A stretch of DNA of 64,000 bases from Paenibacillus sp. PL91 (GTDB lineage Bacteria; Bacillota; Bacilli; Paenibacillales; Paenibacillaceae): contig NZ_JABBYG020000001.1 of the NCBI RefSeq assembly GCF_012935325.2, positions 1,054,001-1,118,000 of the forward strand. Direction: 5' to 3'. This document shows, piece after piece, positions 33,011 through 42,153 of this stretch. Numbering within the stretch: the first letter of the stretch is position 1; each line of letters starts with the position of its first letter. The position numbers were made by a program, and so were the translations under genes. The notes under the pieces are model-generated. The model worked only from the letters and a program-made list of their open reading frames with translations. It did not search any database and had not been told where the DNA came from.

Positions 33011-33691
33011 TCAATCCTCTAGGAAAGCGATGCGGATCAGCTCCTTGGCCTTTCGAAGCTTATTCGGGTCCAATCGCCGCAGCATGGCCAGAATCTCACT
33101 TACTTCTCCGGCATCGCGGAGGTTCCGCGATGCCTCCGTCGCCGAATTCTCTTCCTGCAAGCCTTCGGCCTCATCAAACCGAACCCATGACGTAACTACT
33201 GTATCCTTCATGCATTGTACGAGGAATCGCATCTGTTCGATATCGTAACGGCTTAGAAATTCGCGAACGTTGCCTTCGATATGGACGTGCAGCTCTTTGT
33301 GCAGATTGAAGACCTTTCGGCCGACCGAGGTTAACCGGAACAAGACTTCCTTCTTATTGTCGGGGAGCGATTCGCCTTGAACGATTCCTTGCTCCAACAA
33401 CCGCCGCGTAATCTTGGACACGCTGCCCCTCGGGATGCCGAAACGCTTGGAGATCGTAATGCCGTTCACCAGCTCCGACTCCCCGATCGCGTGCACGATG
33501 TGCAGCATAAGGACGGTCGCTTCTTTCAGAAAATCGACGACGCGGTCGTCCGAGGTACGCGCCGTCATCCAACGCCTCTCCTCGTCCTCTCCTTCTGTCT
33601 GGAATCGATTCTGCAAAGCGCCGATTTGATTCATCATCTCCGTGATCAAGAGTGCTTGTTCGACATTCGAGTTCGTCCTTTTGCTGGACAT
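33011..33691 (-). CDS. MarR-family regulator
   Basis: A 226-aa winged-helix regulator, longer than the usual ~150 residues because of ~45 extra N-terminal residues and a long C-terminal helical tail. The DNA-binding part is NGITISKRFGIPRGSVSKIT, then RRLLEQGIVQGESLPDNKKE with the wing LFRLTSVGRKVF. AAAGGGGA precedes the ATG. It is divergent from a flavodoxin-fold quinone reductase, which it probably represses through the inverted repeat at 33794-33815. Confidence 0.88.
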   Translation of the reverse strand: MSSKRTNSNVEQALLITEMMNQIGALQNRFQTEGEDEERRWMTARTSDDRVVDFLKEATVLMLHIVHAIGESELVNGITISKRFGIPRGSVSKITRRLLEQGIVQGESLPDNKKEVLFRLTSVGRKVFNLHKELHVHIEGNVREFLSRYDIEQMRFLVQCMKDTVVTSWVRFDEAEGLQEENSATEASRNLRDAGEVSEILAMLRRLDPNKLRKAKELIRIAFLED

Positions 33692-33781
33692 CGTTCGTTC
33701 CCCTTTCTGTTCTTCCTGACGCTTTGTTTGTTACAGTATATCAAGCAATCGGCTCGAATTAAATATTCTCAAGAAACATTA

Positions 33782-33815
33782 TTGACAACTGATAAACAAA
33801 AACATACTATTGTTT
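33782..33815 (+). promoter_or_regulatory. Sigma-A promoter with overlapping inverted repeat
   Basis: -35 TTGACA (33782-33787), 17-bp spacer, -10 TACTAT (33805-33810). The AAACAA / TTGTTT arms at 33794-33799 and 33810-33815 bracket the -10 and are a likely MarR operator. Confidence 0.65.
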
Positions 33816-33877
33816 CATGAGATGCATTATTGATTCCGGTTAACAAAATGATGACAATGAAAAAGGGGTGCTCCACC

Positions 33878-34495
33878 ATGAATTTCGTAATTGTGTTCGA
33901 CCATCCATACGGTGCCGCGGCTTCTGAGAACGTCCCGCATCGAAGAAGCTACTCCGCCGCGTTATTAGTCGCCGTGACCAAAGGTCTACTCTCGAACCAT
34001 CACAGCGTCGATCTAATCGATCTGCACGCGGACGGCTTCAATCCCGTCATGTCCGCCTCGGATCTGGCCGATTGGCGCCAGAAGCGCTCTAGCGACCCGC
34101 TCGTGGCCGACTATCAGCAGCGGCTCATGGCTGCGGATCATATCGTATTTATTTTCCCCGTCTGGTGGGAAGGAATGCCGGCACTCATGAAGGGTTTTCT
34201 CGACAAAGTGTTCGTGAAGGGCGTCGTATATGCCGAAACGAAGCCGGGACGGCCCTTCAAGTGCTTGTTGCCCCGCTTGAATGGTGTAACCTTGCTGACG
34301 GTCATGGCCACGCCGACCTTCGTCTACCGCTGGATCCTCGGGAACCCGATCGTCAAGATGGTCTTCCGCGGCACCTTCAGGAAGATGGGCATTCATAAGC
34401 TGAAGTGGCATAACTACTCCGGCATGGAAAATCGCACACTCGAGCAACGCCACAACGCTCTGAACAAGACAGAGCGGATTTTCAACAACTATTGA
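33878..34495 (+). CDS. NAD(P)H-dependent oxidoreductase, flavodoxin-like fold (NQO/MdaB type)
   Basis: A 205-aa FMN/FAD quinone reductase: N-terminal FVIVFDHPY phosphate-binding strand, SYSAALLVAV helix and the family signature FIFPVWWEGMPALMKGFLDK (residues ~95-115). It reduces quinones by two electrons, protecting against redox cycling. The ATG at 33878 has AAGGGGTG seven bases before it; the upstream in-frame ATG at 33830 does not. Pairing with a divergent MarR gene is typical of quinone-sensing operons (YodB/MhqR logic, by analogy). Confidence 0.9.
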   Translation: MNFVIVFDHPYGAAASENVPHRRSYSAALLVAVTKGLLSNHHSVDLIDLHADGFNPVMSASDLADWRQKRSSDPLVADYQQRLMAADHIVFIFPVWWEGMPALMKGFLDKVFVKGVVYAETKPGRPFKCLLPRLNGVTLLTVMATPTFVYRWILGNPIVKMVFRGTFRKMGIHKLKWHNYSGMENRTLEQRHNALNKTERIFNNY

Positions 34496-35134
34496 CGGTT
34501 GTTTGGATAAAATAGAATTCTACACCATCGGGAAACGATGGCAATTTCCCGGTTCTGATTGAAGAGTAGTATCCAACCTGATGCAAGTTCGGCATCGGCA
34601 ATCGGAATGTTCAATTCACTAAATAACGCCGGACAATCCGTACTTCGCTTTCACCGCCTTCATGAGCGTCCTGACAAGGCCCACTTGGGTGATACCATTT
34701 CTTTGGTCAGGACTTTTCATGAGATAATGTTCTTTTCACCCGACAATGGTTAATAACCATCATTCGAACGTCGAATAATCATCGTCAGCCATTCAATCAA
34801 AGATTCGGACATGCCAAAATGGAATGACGAGCTTGTGCGATTCATATCCCTCTAATGAAGTGAAAAGGCTTCGAAGGAATACTTCTAATGGAGGAGCATG
34901 GCGTTTGAATCTACCGCTAAAAGCCGTTTGTTTAAAACTAGATGGGAAAAGCTACCTTTATTATGAACTTTATTTTTCTCTCATTGAAAGTTATCTAAGA
35001 ACATAATCGCAAAAAAAGCCGCGCCGTTGCATAACATTGCTTGTTCATAAATGAGTCCAACACCAGCTCGTTCGCATGCTTTTCCAAATGTCGAATACAT
35101 ATTTAAGTATTATATAAACAGGAGGAAACAAGCC
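34496..35134. other. Intergenic region with hairpins, no gene recognised
   Basis: A small hairpin ACCATCG / CGATGG-type stem at 34525-34541 probably terminates the quinone reductase. A longer inverted repeat (CATGAGCGTCCTGAC ... GTCAGGACTTTTCATG, 34661-34721) looks like a second terminator. A 60-codon open frame at 34824-35006 has no ribosome binding site, and I do not call it. Confidence 0.5.
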
Positions 35135-36685
35135 ATGGCTCAACACGGGCAATCGTTCATGAGAGGAACGCTAGTCTTGTCTGTCGCTGCTTTCATCAAC
35201 CGCATTCTCGGCTTTATCAGCGGCATGTATATTGCGCGTGTACTGGGCGCGGAGGGAATCGGCCTACTGATGATGGCGCATCCGCTCGTCCCTCTCGTCA
35301 TTACGATTACGGAGCTTGGATTGCCAGTGGCAATTTCAAAGCTGGTCGCGGAGGCCCACGCCCGAGGCGAACGATTGAAAGTGAGGCGTATCCTGCACGT
35401 GTCGCTAGCCGTCACCGGCATCTTGAGCATAGCGCTTACGTTCATTTCACTACTAGGATCCGAATGGATCGCATCCATCCTGCTGAGCGATCAACGCGCC
35501 TATTATGCAATGCTCGCGATTACGCCGATCGCGCCGATTGTCGCTATATCCGCGGTGTTAAAAGGATACTTCCGCGGCATGCAGCAGATGAGAACCATCG
35601 CCACCTCCGATGTGCTCGAGCATACGGTGCAAATCGCCTGTGTCCTTGCATTGGTACACCTATTGCTGCCTTTCGGCATCGCGTATGCGACTGCGGGCGC
35701 AATGGCTGCCTCAGTCGTCAGCGAAGCGATCAGCCTCTTATTTCTGGTGGCAAGCTACAAACTGTACGGCGAATCGAAGATGCCGGGCGAGACATGGGCG
35801 AGCCACATGAAGCAAGGAAGAAGCACACTTGGAGAGCTGCTACAGATCGGTCTGCCGACGACCGGGCACGGCGTTATTCATTCGTTATACAGCACCTTAC
35901 AACCGCTTCTCATTACATCCAGCCTGGCGCTGGCCGGCATCGGCACGGTGTTAGCCACGAAGCAATTCGGCCTGCTGGCCGGCTATGTGTTTCCACTGCT
36001 GTTCATGCCAAGCTTTATTACGCAGTCCTTGTCCACCGCTCTCATTCCTGCGATTGGCGAGGCAGCGGCGAACAAGAACAGTCTGCTTATGCATGAGAGG
36101 ATGAATCAGGCGCTAAGCTTGGGACTTCTGATCGGCGCGCCGGCGACCGTCATCCTATTCGAGTGGGCAACTCCACTTACGACGCTTGTATACAACGCAC
36201 CGGAAGCAGGATTGCTACTCAAAATATTGGCGCCGTTGTTTTTTTTGCATTATTTCGACGCACCGCTGCACGCGATCCTGCTCGGTCTCGGCCGAGCGAA
36301 AGCTACACTGTGGAACTACGTGGCAGCAACGATTTTCAAAGCTGTCTCGATCTTCGTGTTCGGCAGCCAATTCGGCATTACCGGCATCGCGTACGGCATC
36401 GGCATCGGAATTGTCATGCAAACACTGTTAAACTTTTTTTCGATCTCAGGCTCGATCGGATTTTACTGGAGCATTCGTCCTTATATCAAGGTTGGGATCT
36501 GTATGATGCTGATGGCGATATGCGGGCACTGGACCTATGACTATCTTACCGTCCAAGGCCTGCCGCTGTTATGGAGCTTAATAGTTTCAATTGTCTGGTC
36601 CTTGCTCATCTATTTCATTACACTCGTATTGACGGGTACGTTGAAATGGAAAAGTACGCTCCAGAGGTTTTCGATTCCATGGTAA
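35135..36685 (+). CDS. SpoVB/MurJ-like polysaccharide flippase
   Basis: A 516-aa MOP-superfamily membrane protein with ~14 helices. The N-terminal signature FMRGTLVLSVAAFINRILGF and GMYIARVLGAEGIGLLMMAH, plus AVLKGYFRGMQQM, match stage V sporulation protein B and related lipid-linked sugar flippases. It would move lipid-linked glycan precursors across the membrane. Start: GGAGG seven to eleven bases before the ATG at 35135; the in-frame ATG at 35051 lacks one. No glycosyltransferases are adjacent, so its lipid substrate is open. Confidence 0.9.
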   Translation: MAQHGQSFMRGTLVLSVAAFINRILGFISGMYIARVLGAEGIGLLMMAHPLVPLVITITELGLPVAISKLVAEAHARGERLKVRRILHVSLAVTGILSIALTFISLLGSEWIASILLSDQRAYYAMLAITPIAPIVAISAVLKGYFRGMQQMRTIATSDVLEHTVQIACVLALVHLLLPFGIAYATAGAMAASVVSEAISLLFLVASYKLYGESKMPGETWASHMKQGRSTLGELLQIGLPTTGHGVIHSLYSTLQPLLITSSLALAGIGTVLATKQFGLLAGYVFPLLFMPSFITQSLSTALIPAIGEAAANKNSLLMHERMNQALSLGLLIGAPATVILFEWATPLTTLVYNAPEAGLLLKILAPLFFLHYFDAPLHAILLGLGRAKATLWNYVAATIFKAVSIFVFGSQFGITGIAYGIGIGIVMQTLLNFFSISGSIGFYWSIRPYIKVGICMMLMAICGHWTYDYLTVQGLPLLWSLIVSIVWSLLIYFITLVLTGTLKWKSTLQRFSIPW

Positions 36686-36820
36686 ATAATTGTTGTTTTC
36701 TTTCTTCATTAACGCTTAACACGACATGTTTTGAAATCAATTTGCCGTTTCAAAAATATGACCGAAACCATCCCTTTTCCGGCGACGGGTTAACGCATTT
36801 AGGTTACTCCAATACGCATG

Positions 36821-36960
36821 TCGGGAATGAAGCAACGTTCTTGTCACTCATCGGGAATGTTATCAAGTTCTTGTCAATGCAATTTGACAAGAACTTGATA
36901 AGATAAAAAAATGCCGCATTAAATGCGGCATCCAATGATACTATGTTCTTGTCACCAGAC
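36821..36960. repeat. Cluster of GTGACAAGAAC-type repeats with an inverted pair and hairpin
   Basis: TCGGGAATG(n6-7)GTTCTTGTCA occurs at 36821 and 36851, a third GTTCTTGTCAC at 36944, and an inverted copy at 36884-36901. The pair TTATCAAGTTCTTGTCA / TTGACAAGAACTTGATAA forms a 17-bp inverted repeat. A perfect ATGCCGCATT / AATGCGGCAT hairpin (36911-36931) lies inside. Multi-copy tips like this occur at ends of some IS families, but no transposase is present. Confidence 0.6.
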
Positions 36961-37032
36961 AGTTTCAATGGCTTGTGTCACAATCATACATTTCATTTTA
37001 GTTGTTTATTTTGTCACTCTTATTATGAGTAA

Positions 37033-37175
37033 GTTCTGCCCTCAGTTATCACATCAACACTTACTATTAAAATATGCAGTCTACCAGAACGTTCTGGCGG
37101 ACTGCATTTGTGCAGTCAATTTCATTAACGTTCCCCGTTAGCTGAACAGGCACAGGCTGCCGAAAACGAAGGCAC
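37033..37175 (+). repeat. Dispersed intergenic repeat, copy with nested cruciform
   Basis: CTGCCCTCAGTTA opens the unit; TTAACGTTCCCCGTTAGCTG closes it. Between them, outer arms TGCAGTC / GACTGCA (37077-37106) enclose the 14-bp palindrome CCAGAACGTTCTGG, and a second stem GACTGCA / TGCAGTC follows. Confidence 0.6.
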
Positions 37176-37293
37176 CCTTTTGTAATGTTATTAAGCCTTC
37201 GTTCCCTGTTGTAGAGGAATTGAAGACAATCTAATTATTGGTTTTCATATGGTTTCCAATGTCCATTAACGTTTCATTTAATAACCTCCTCTA

Positions 37294-38160
37294 TTATTCT
37301 TTAAGCGACCCCAGCATTGCGCCTTTGACAAAATATCTTTGCAGGAACGGGTAGACGACCAGAATCGGCACCGTGGCAAAGATAATAATGCCTGCGCTCA
37401 TCATTTCCGGTGTAACAGGCATATTTAGTTCGAATTGCACTTCCCCCATGAAGTTGTTCAGCCCTTTCTTAGCGACTAGGTTCTGCAGCAGCACCTGCAA
37501 AGGATAGAGTGTCTTGTCCCTAATGAAAACAAGTGCGGAAAAGTAAGTGTTCCATTGATAAACGGCATGGAAGAGACCGATGGTGGCAATAACAGCCGTC
37601 GATAAGGGCAGCACGACACGGAAAAAGATGCCCGCCTCGCCGCAGCCGTCCATCTTTGCCGCATCGAACAGCTCTCCGGAAACATTCCGAAAAAAGGTTC
37701 GCATAATAATTACATAAAATGCGCTTGTTGCTCCTGGTATCATCAATGACCAGAGCGTATCGAGCATATGGAGGGATTTGACAAGCAGAAAACCTGGTAT
37801 AAGTGGTGCGGGTAAAATAAAAGTAAGCACGATGAGTCGCATGATCCACTTTCGACCTGGCATGGTCGTTCTAGAGAGCGCGAAAGCAATCATGGACGTG
37901 AGCGCCAATGTAATCAACGTGCCAACAAAGGTAATATAGACACTGACGCCCATCGCCCTCCACATTTCATCCATCGAAATTATTTTTTTGTAAACGGCAA
38001 ACTGCAATCCTTTTGGCCAGAAATAGACTAGCTTAGCCTGCGCATAAAGCGGAGAACTTAGGGAAACTGACAGGATGTGAATTAACGGAGCCAACATTAT
38101 TAAGCTTAGAGCTGTCAAAATGGTGACCAAAAATGCTTGGAAAGCTATAGGTTTACGCAC
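37294..38160 (-). CDS. Carbohydrate ABC transporter permease (LplC/MalG type)
   Basis: A 288-aa inner-membrane permease with six helices. The EAA loop reads ELFDAAKMDGCGEAGIFFRV, then VLPLS; the C-terminal WNTYFSALVFI and YPFLQRYFVKGAMLGSLKE are typical of the second sugar permease. The GTG at 38158-38160 has GGAGGTGG five to twelve bases upstream and follows the first permease stop by 16 bases. It is the last gene of the sugar-import operon. The ATPase subunit is absent, as usual for LplABC-type systems that share MsmX. Confidence 0.92.
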   Translation of the reverse strand: MRKPIAFQAFLVTILTALSLIMLAPLIHILSVSLSSPLYAQAKLVYFWPKGLQFAVYKKIISMDEMWRAMGVSVYITFVGTLITLALTSMIAFALSRTTMPGRKWIMRLIVLTFILPAPLIPGFLLVKSLHMLDTLWSLMIPGATSAFYVIIMRTFFRNVSGELFDAAKMDGCGEAGIFFRVVLPLSTAVIATIGLFHAVYQWNTYFSALVFIRDKTLYPLQVLLQNLVAKKGLNNFMGEVQFELNMPVTPEMMSAGIIIFATVPILVVYPFLQRYFVKGAMLGSLKE

Positions 38161-38176
38161 GACTCCACCTCCTATG

Positions 38177-39076
38177 TTAGTAAAGGCTCTCTCCGGTTGT
38201 TTTACGGCTGATCGCATTCAGCCCGAATACAAGTACAATGCCCACCACGGCTTTAAACAAGGCAATTGCCGTCGTATAGCTGTACTGGCCGCCTACCAAA
38301 CCGAAAGTATAAACATACGTATCGAACACCTCTCCCACATCCCTAACTAGCGGATTCAGGAAAATCAACACCTGCTCTACATTCGCGTCCAGAATATGCC
38401 CAATCGAGAGAAGCAGCACGATAACCATAGTCGGCATCAATAAGGGCAGTGTAATGCTCCACATTTGCCTCCATCTGCCGGCGCCGTCAACCATGGCAGC
38501 CTCATAGAAATTTGGATTAATTCCGGATAGTGCCGCCAGGTAGAGAATGGTGCCCCATCCAACTTCTTTCCAGATCCCAGTAGATATCAGTACGGCAATG
38601 AATGTGTTTCCTTGTGTTACATAATCAACCTTTGCTATACCCATTTGACTAGCTATCGTATTAATAATGCCTTCGTAAGAGAGTAGATTGATGAAGATGG
38701 AGCCGACGATAACCCACGACAAGAAGTGAGGCATGTAGACAACGGTTTGTACGACTCTCTTGAACGCCATCGATTTCAGTTCATTCAGCAACAACGCTAA
38801 AATGATCGGTGCAGGGAATCCGAACAACAGCGAATAGAAGCCGAGCTTCGCCGAGTTGCGAAACACTTCATAAAAATCTTCGAACCCGAACATCCGCTCG
38901 AATTGAGCAAAACCCACCCACGGGCTGTGTAAAATTCCTTTGAAGATGTTATAGTCTTGAAACGCAATGACATTGCCAAGTAGTGGAACGTATTTGAATA
39001 GTAAAAAATAGAGCAATCCGGGTAAAGCGAACAAGATGAGAACCCACTTGTCTCGTAAAACCAACCGCCTATTCAT
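38177..39076 (-). CDS. Carbohydrate ABC transporter permease (LplB type)
   Basis: A 299-aa permease with the EAA motif NFYEAAMVDGAGRWRQMWSI and a C-terminal tail ending NAISRKTTGESLY, characteristic of LplB proteins. It pairs with the LplC-type permease to form the membrane pore. It lies ~110 bases downstream of the solute-binding lipoprotein gene. Confidence 0.93.
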   Translation of the reverse strand: MNRRLVLRDKWVLILFALPGLLYFLLFKYVPLLGNVIAFQDYNIFKGILHSPWVGFAQFERMFGFEDFYEVFRNSAKLGFYSLLFGFPAPIILALLLNELKSMAFKRVVQTVVYMPHFLSWVIVGSIFINLLSYEGIINTIASQMGIAKVDYVTQGNTFIAVLISTGIWKEVGWGTILYLAALSGINPNFYEAAMVDGAGRWRQMWSITLPLLMPTMVIVLLLSIGHILDANVEQVLIFLNPLVRDVGEVFDTYVYTFGLVGGQYSYTTAIALFKAVVGIVLVFGLNAISRKTTGESLY

Positions 39077-39185
39077 AACATCACCTGCCGATTCTTGTGG
39101 ATGGCCAACCTGTGTTTCCAGCTTTAATGGTCATTCGCGAACCGCGCTGCATGTATTAGGCATGCAGCGCAATCCACAATTTACG

Positions 39186-40793
39186 TTACTTGTGGAACGT
39201 ATTATACCACTGCGTTGCTTCTTCGATTGCTTTATCACCGCCGCGTTTATTCCAGTCCGAAACAAATTTGTCGAAGGCATCAATCGGTTGACTTCCCGTC
39301 ATGATCTTGGAGAACATCTCGACGAACATCGTACCCCATGTCGATATTTCCGGGTTGTTCTGGAAGGTGACAAGCGGCGGCATATACAGACTATCGTGCG
39401 GCATTGCAATATCCGCCGAGAGCTTATAGCCTGCAATTATCTTTTCCGATTCCGGCAACGTTTTTAATACCAGGTCGTTGTTGAACCCGATTTCACGGGG
39501 ATTGATGGACAATTGGAACATTTGGAACGCATTTTTGTCCGCGTTAACGGGAGCCGAAACATCATATTTGAGTTCTCCGCCTTCGACGGTATAGTTGGAG
39601 CCCTCAATCCCATAGGCGAAGAATTTGTCTGCTTCCGGGGCACTCCATGCCCAATCGAGAAACTTGATGATTTCTTCGGGATTCTTTACCGTTTCTGGAA
39701 TCACCCACACAAAATAAATGCCGTCGGACACGGGTCCCAAACCTCTTTCGCCTCTAGGACCCGCCGGTGGAGCAACCATCGAGATCTTGACCTTGTCAGG
39801 CTCGTTGACGAATTTTTTTGGCGCATTGGTTGCACTGAAGTCTGGTGTGTATTGATAGACAGCGGCAGCAAAGCTTCCCGACTTGCCGTTATAGATATCG
39901 GCGCGGAAATCTGCCTCCTTCTTCGTGAACAAATCACGATTGACATACCCTTTCTCATATAGCATCCTATAAAATGCGATGGCTTCCTTCATCTTCGGGC
40001 TGATCATATCAGGAATCAGCTTGCCCTCCTGCATGTGCCAAGTTCCGGGATCAACGCCGAACGATCCGAAGAACATCGAGCTCCAACCCACCCCTTCAAA
40101 CATCGAATAGCCGTATTCGTCGTTTGGATCACCATTTCCGTTCACATCCTGAACCTTAACCTGCTCAAAATAGTTAAGCCACTCGTCAATCGTTTCTGGT
40201 TGCTTCAGGCTCAGCTTGTCGAGCCAATCCTGGCGGATAAAACCGATTCTGTCGTTAGCCGTTCCGACAAGAACTGGAATGCCGTAAATTTTCCCGTCCT
40301 TCTGAACTCGTGGACTGTTCCATGCGGTTTCGGGAATGCGTTTTTTGAGGTTTGGACCGTACTGATCAATCAAGGAACCTAATTCTTTGAAGATACCCTG
40401 TTCAACCGCATCCTTGTGAATGGTGGAATCGATACTAGGCGTCCGAACCAAATCCGCCAAATCCTCGGATACAAACCGCAGAGAGAGTTGTTGATCGTAG
40501 TCGGAATGTCCCAGAAAATCAAAACTGAGATTATAGCCCGATAACTTGTTTAACTCTTTGATATAGGGATCGTCTGCTTTTACCGTTTTGGCATACTCCG
40601 CTTCTGCATGGGAAAGCAGCACCTTAATGGATTTATTGCCCGAATCCGGGATTTTGGTTACGCTTTCATTATTGCTGTCAGTGCTTGCTTTCCCTTCGCT
40701 ATTCGGACTGCTTTCGTTTCCTTTGTTCTCCTTACTTGAACACGCGGTAAAAATGAGTGCTAGTGCGATGACGATAACCCAAATCTTCTTCAT
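39186..40793 (-). CDS. Extracellular sugar-binding lipoprotein (LplA-like)
   Basis: A 535-aa solute-binding protein with signal peptide and lipobox FTAC (Cys18), then a Ser/Asn/Glu-rich linker and the large cluster 1-type fold seen with LplB/LplC permeases (WLDKLSLKQPETIDEWLNYF, DEYGYSMFEGVGW). It captures the substrate for the operon's importer. Ligand not predictable from sequence; family members bind oligosaccharides or modified sugars. Confidence 0.93.
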   Translation of the reverse strand: MKKIWVIVIALALIFTACSSKENKGNESSPNSEGKASTDSNNESVTKIPDSGNKSIKVLLSHAEAEYAKTVKADDPYIKELNKLSGYNLSFDFLGHSDYDQQLSLRFVSEDLADLVRTPSIDSTIHKDAVEQGIFKELGSLIDQYGPNLKKRIPETAWNSPRVQKDGKIYGIPVLVGTANDRIGFIRQDWLDKLSLKQPETIDEWLNYFEQVKVQDVNGNGDPNDEYGYSMFEGVGWSSMFFGSFGVDPGTWHMQEGKLIPDMISPKMKEAIAFYRMLYEKGYVNRDLFTKKEADFRADIYNGKSGSFAAAVYQYTPDFSATNAPKKFVNEPDKVKISMVAPPAGPRGERGLGPVSDGIYFVWVIPETVKNPEEIIKFLDWAWSAPEADKFFAYGIEGSNYTVEGGELKYDVSAPVNADKNAFQMFQLSINPREIGFNNDLVLKTLPESEKIIAGYKLSADIAMPHDSLYMPPLVTFQNNPEISTWGTMFVEMFSKIMTGSQPIDAFDKFVSDWNKRGGDKAIEEATQWYNTFHK

Positions 40794-40943
40794 TTAGTGA
40801 TACCCCTCTCGTCTAGTGTTGTTCATGACTATGTTTGCAAGGCGGGCAACTGCCTGAGGTCGCGATCCTGCAAGGCATTTGGCCAATCCCCTGAAACTAT
40901 ACCGTATACTACGAAGCCAGCACTCATTAATAAATCTACTGCT

Positions 40944-42140
40944 CTATAAATAGGATTGGATTACTTTGTTGATACCACTCACAATATCTTCCATGTCGCT
41001 CTCGGATCCAAGAAGGACGTTCTGGTGTAACCAGAGCAATTCATGTTCGGAAGCTCTTTCTGCCACCGGACAGCTGTTAGTCCTAACTTCTCCAACCAGC
41101 TTGTGGATTCGATCGATAATGGCGGAATTCTTATTAAGAGGGACGTAACCTGCCGTAACCGGTATCCCCTCCGCATTCAACTTGCGGATAAAATCTTCTT
41201 TAACAATTCTTTCTGTAACGTCTCTATCCAGCTTGAACATATAGAGGTGGTTCGCATGTTTCGTAATTCTGCTATCATACTTCACGGGATGGATTCCTTC
41301 AATTTGGTGCAAGAGTCCATCCAGATTATTTGCGCTGCGCTGGCGAATTTCCATCTGTTCTTCCAGTCGGCTCAACTGTGCAAGCGCTAGCGCAGCCTGC
41401 ACCTCACTGAACCTGAAGTTCCAGCCAATACGCTCGTGCTGATACCATTTACCGTTGCGAACACGACCGCAGTTATGAATCGACCAGACATGATCGGCCA
41501 ACTCCTCATCGTTGCTCACAATGACTCCGCCCTCACCGCTATTGAGATTTTTACTGGATTGGAGACTGAAGGTACCCAGATCACCTAGAGCTCCTACCCC
41601 CTGGTCTTCCCATTTGGCGCCTACCGCCTGCGCGGCATCTTCAATTAAAGTTAGTTTATTTGTCTTCGCAATTTGCCGTAACCGTGTCATGTTGGCCGAA
41701 GCACCGGCAATATGCACTGCGATAATCGCCTTGGTAGCTGGTGTGATCGCTGCTTCAACTTTGTCCGGATCGATCAGCATTGACTCATCTACATCCGCAA
41801 ATACCGGAATAGCGCCAATCAATAATGCAGCCGTAGCGGTAGCAATGAACGTATAGGGGGGCATGATGACCTCATCGCCGGCATCTACGCCTGCAGCCAG
41901 TAAAGCAATGCTTATGGCAATTGTGCCATTGTTGACCGTTATGGCGTATTTCGCATCCTGTAGACGGGCAAACTTTTCCTCGAATAATTTGATTTTATCC
42001 GAATCCACACCTCCCCAGTTCCCTGATCTGACGGCCTCCAACATAAGCTTCTCTTCCAGTTCTCCGAATATCGGCCACTTGGGAAATGGGTGCGTTCTTA
42101 TCGGACTTCCACCGTCTACTGCTAATCTTAACTTCTGCAT
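40944..42140 (-). CDS. DegT/DnrJ/EryC1/StrS aminotransferase
   Basis: A 398-aa PLP fold-type I sugar aminotransferase. Asp168 (LIEDAAQAVGA) and the Schiff-base Lys197 (FSLQSSKNLNSGEGG) are present, as is the N-terminal GGSPIRTHPFPKWP found in scyllo-inosamine/AHBA-synthase-like members. It would transfer an amino group to a keto sugar or keto-inositol. The upstream hydrolase stop is 13 bases before its ATG; GAGGAGT precedes it. Encoding such an enzyme with an importer is unusual, since the family is mostly biosynthetic. Confidence 0.93.
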   Translation of the reverse strand: MQKLRLAVDGGSPIRTHPFPKWPIFGELEEKLMLEAVRSGNWGGVDSDKIKLFEEKFARLQDAKYAITVNNGTIAISIALLAAGVDAGDEVIMPPYTFIATATAALLIGAIPVFADVDESMLIDPDKVEAAITPATKAIIAVHIAGASANMTRLRQIAKTNKLTLIEDAAQAVGAKWEDQGVGALGDLGTFSLQSSKNLNSGEGGVIVSNDEELADHVWSIHNCGRVRNGKWYQHERIGWNFRFSEVQAALALAQLSRLEEQMEIRQRSANNLDGLLHQIEGIHPVKYDSRITKHANHLYMFKLDRDVTERIVKEDFIRKLNAEGIPVTAGYVPLNKNSAIIDRIHKLVGEVRTNSCPVAERASEHELLWLHQNVLLGSESDMEDIVSGINKVIQSYL

Positions 42141-42153
42141 GCTGTTACTCCTC

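Noticed and set aside
34824..35006. A 60-codon frame between the quinone reductase and the flippase
   Set aside because: No ribosome binding site, no recognisable family and no repeat or domain pattern.
39036..39467. Plus-strand 143-codon frame at the end of the binding-protein gene
   Set aside because: Antisense to the lipoprotein gene and its upstream spacer; no coding features.
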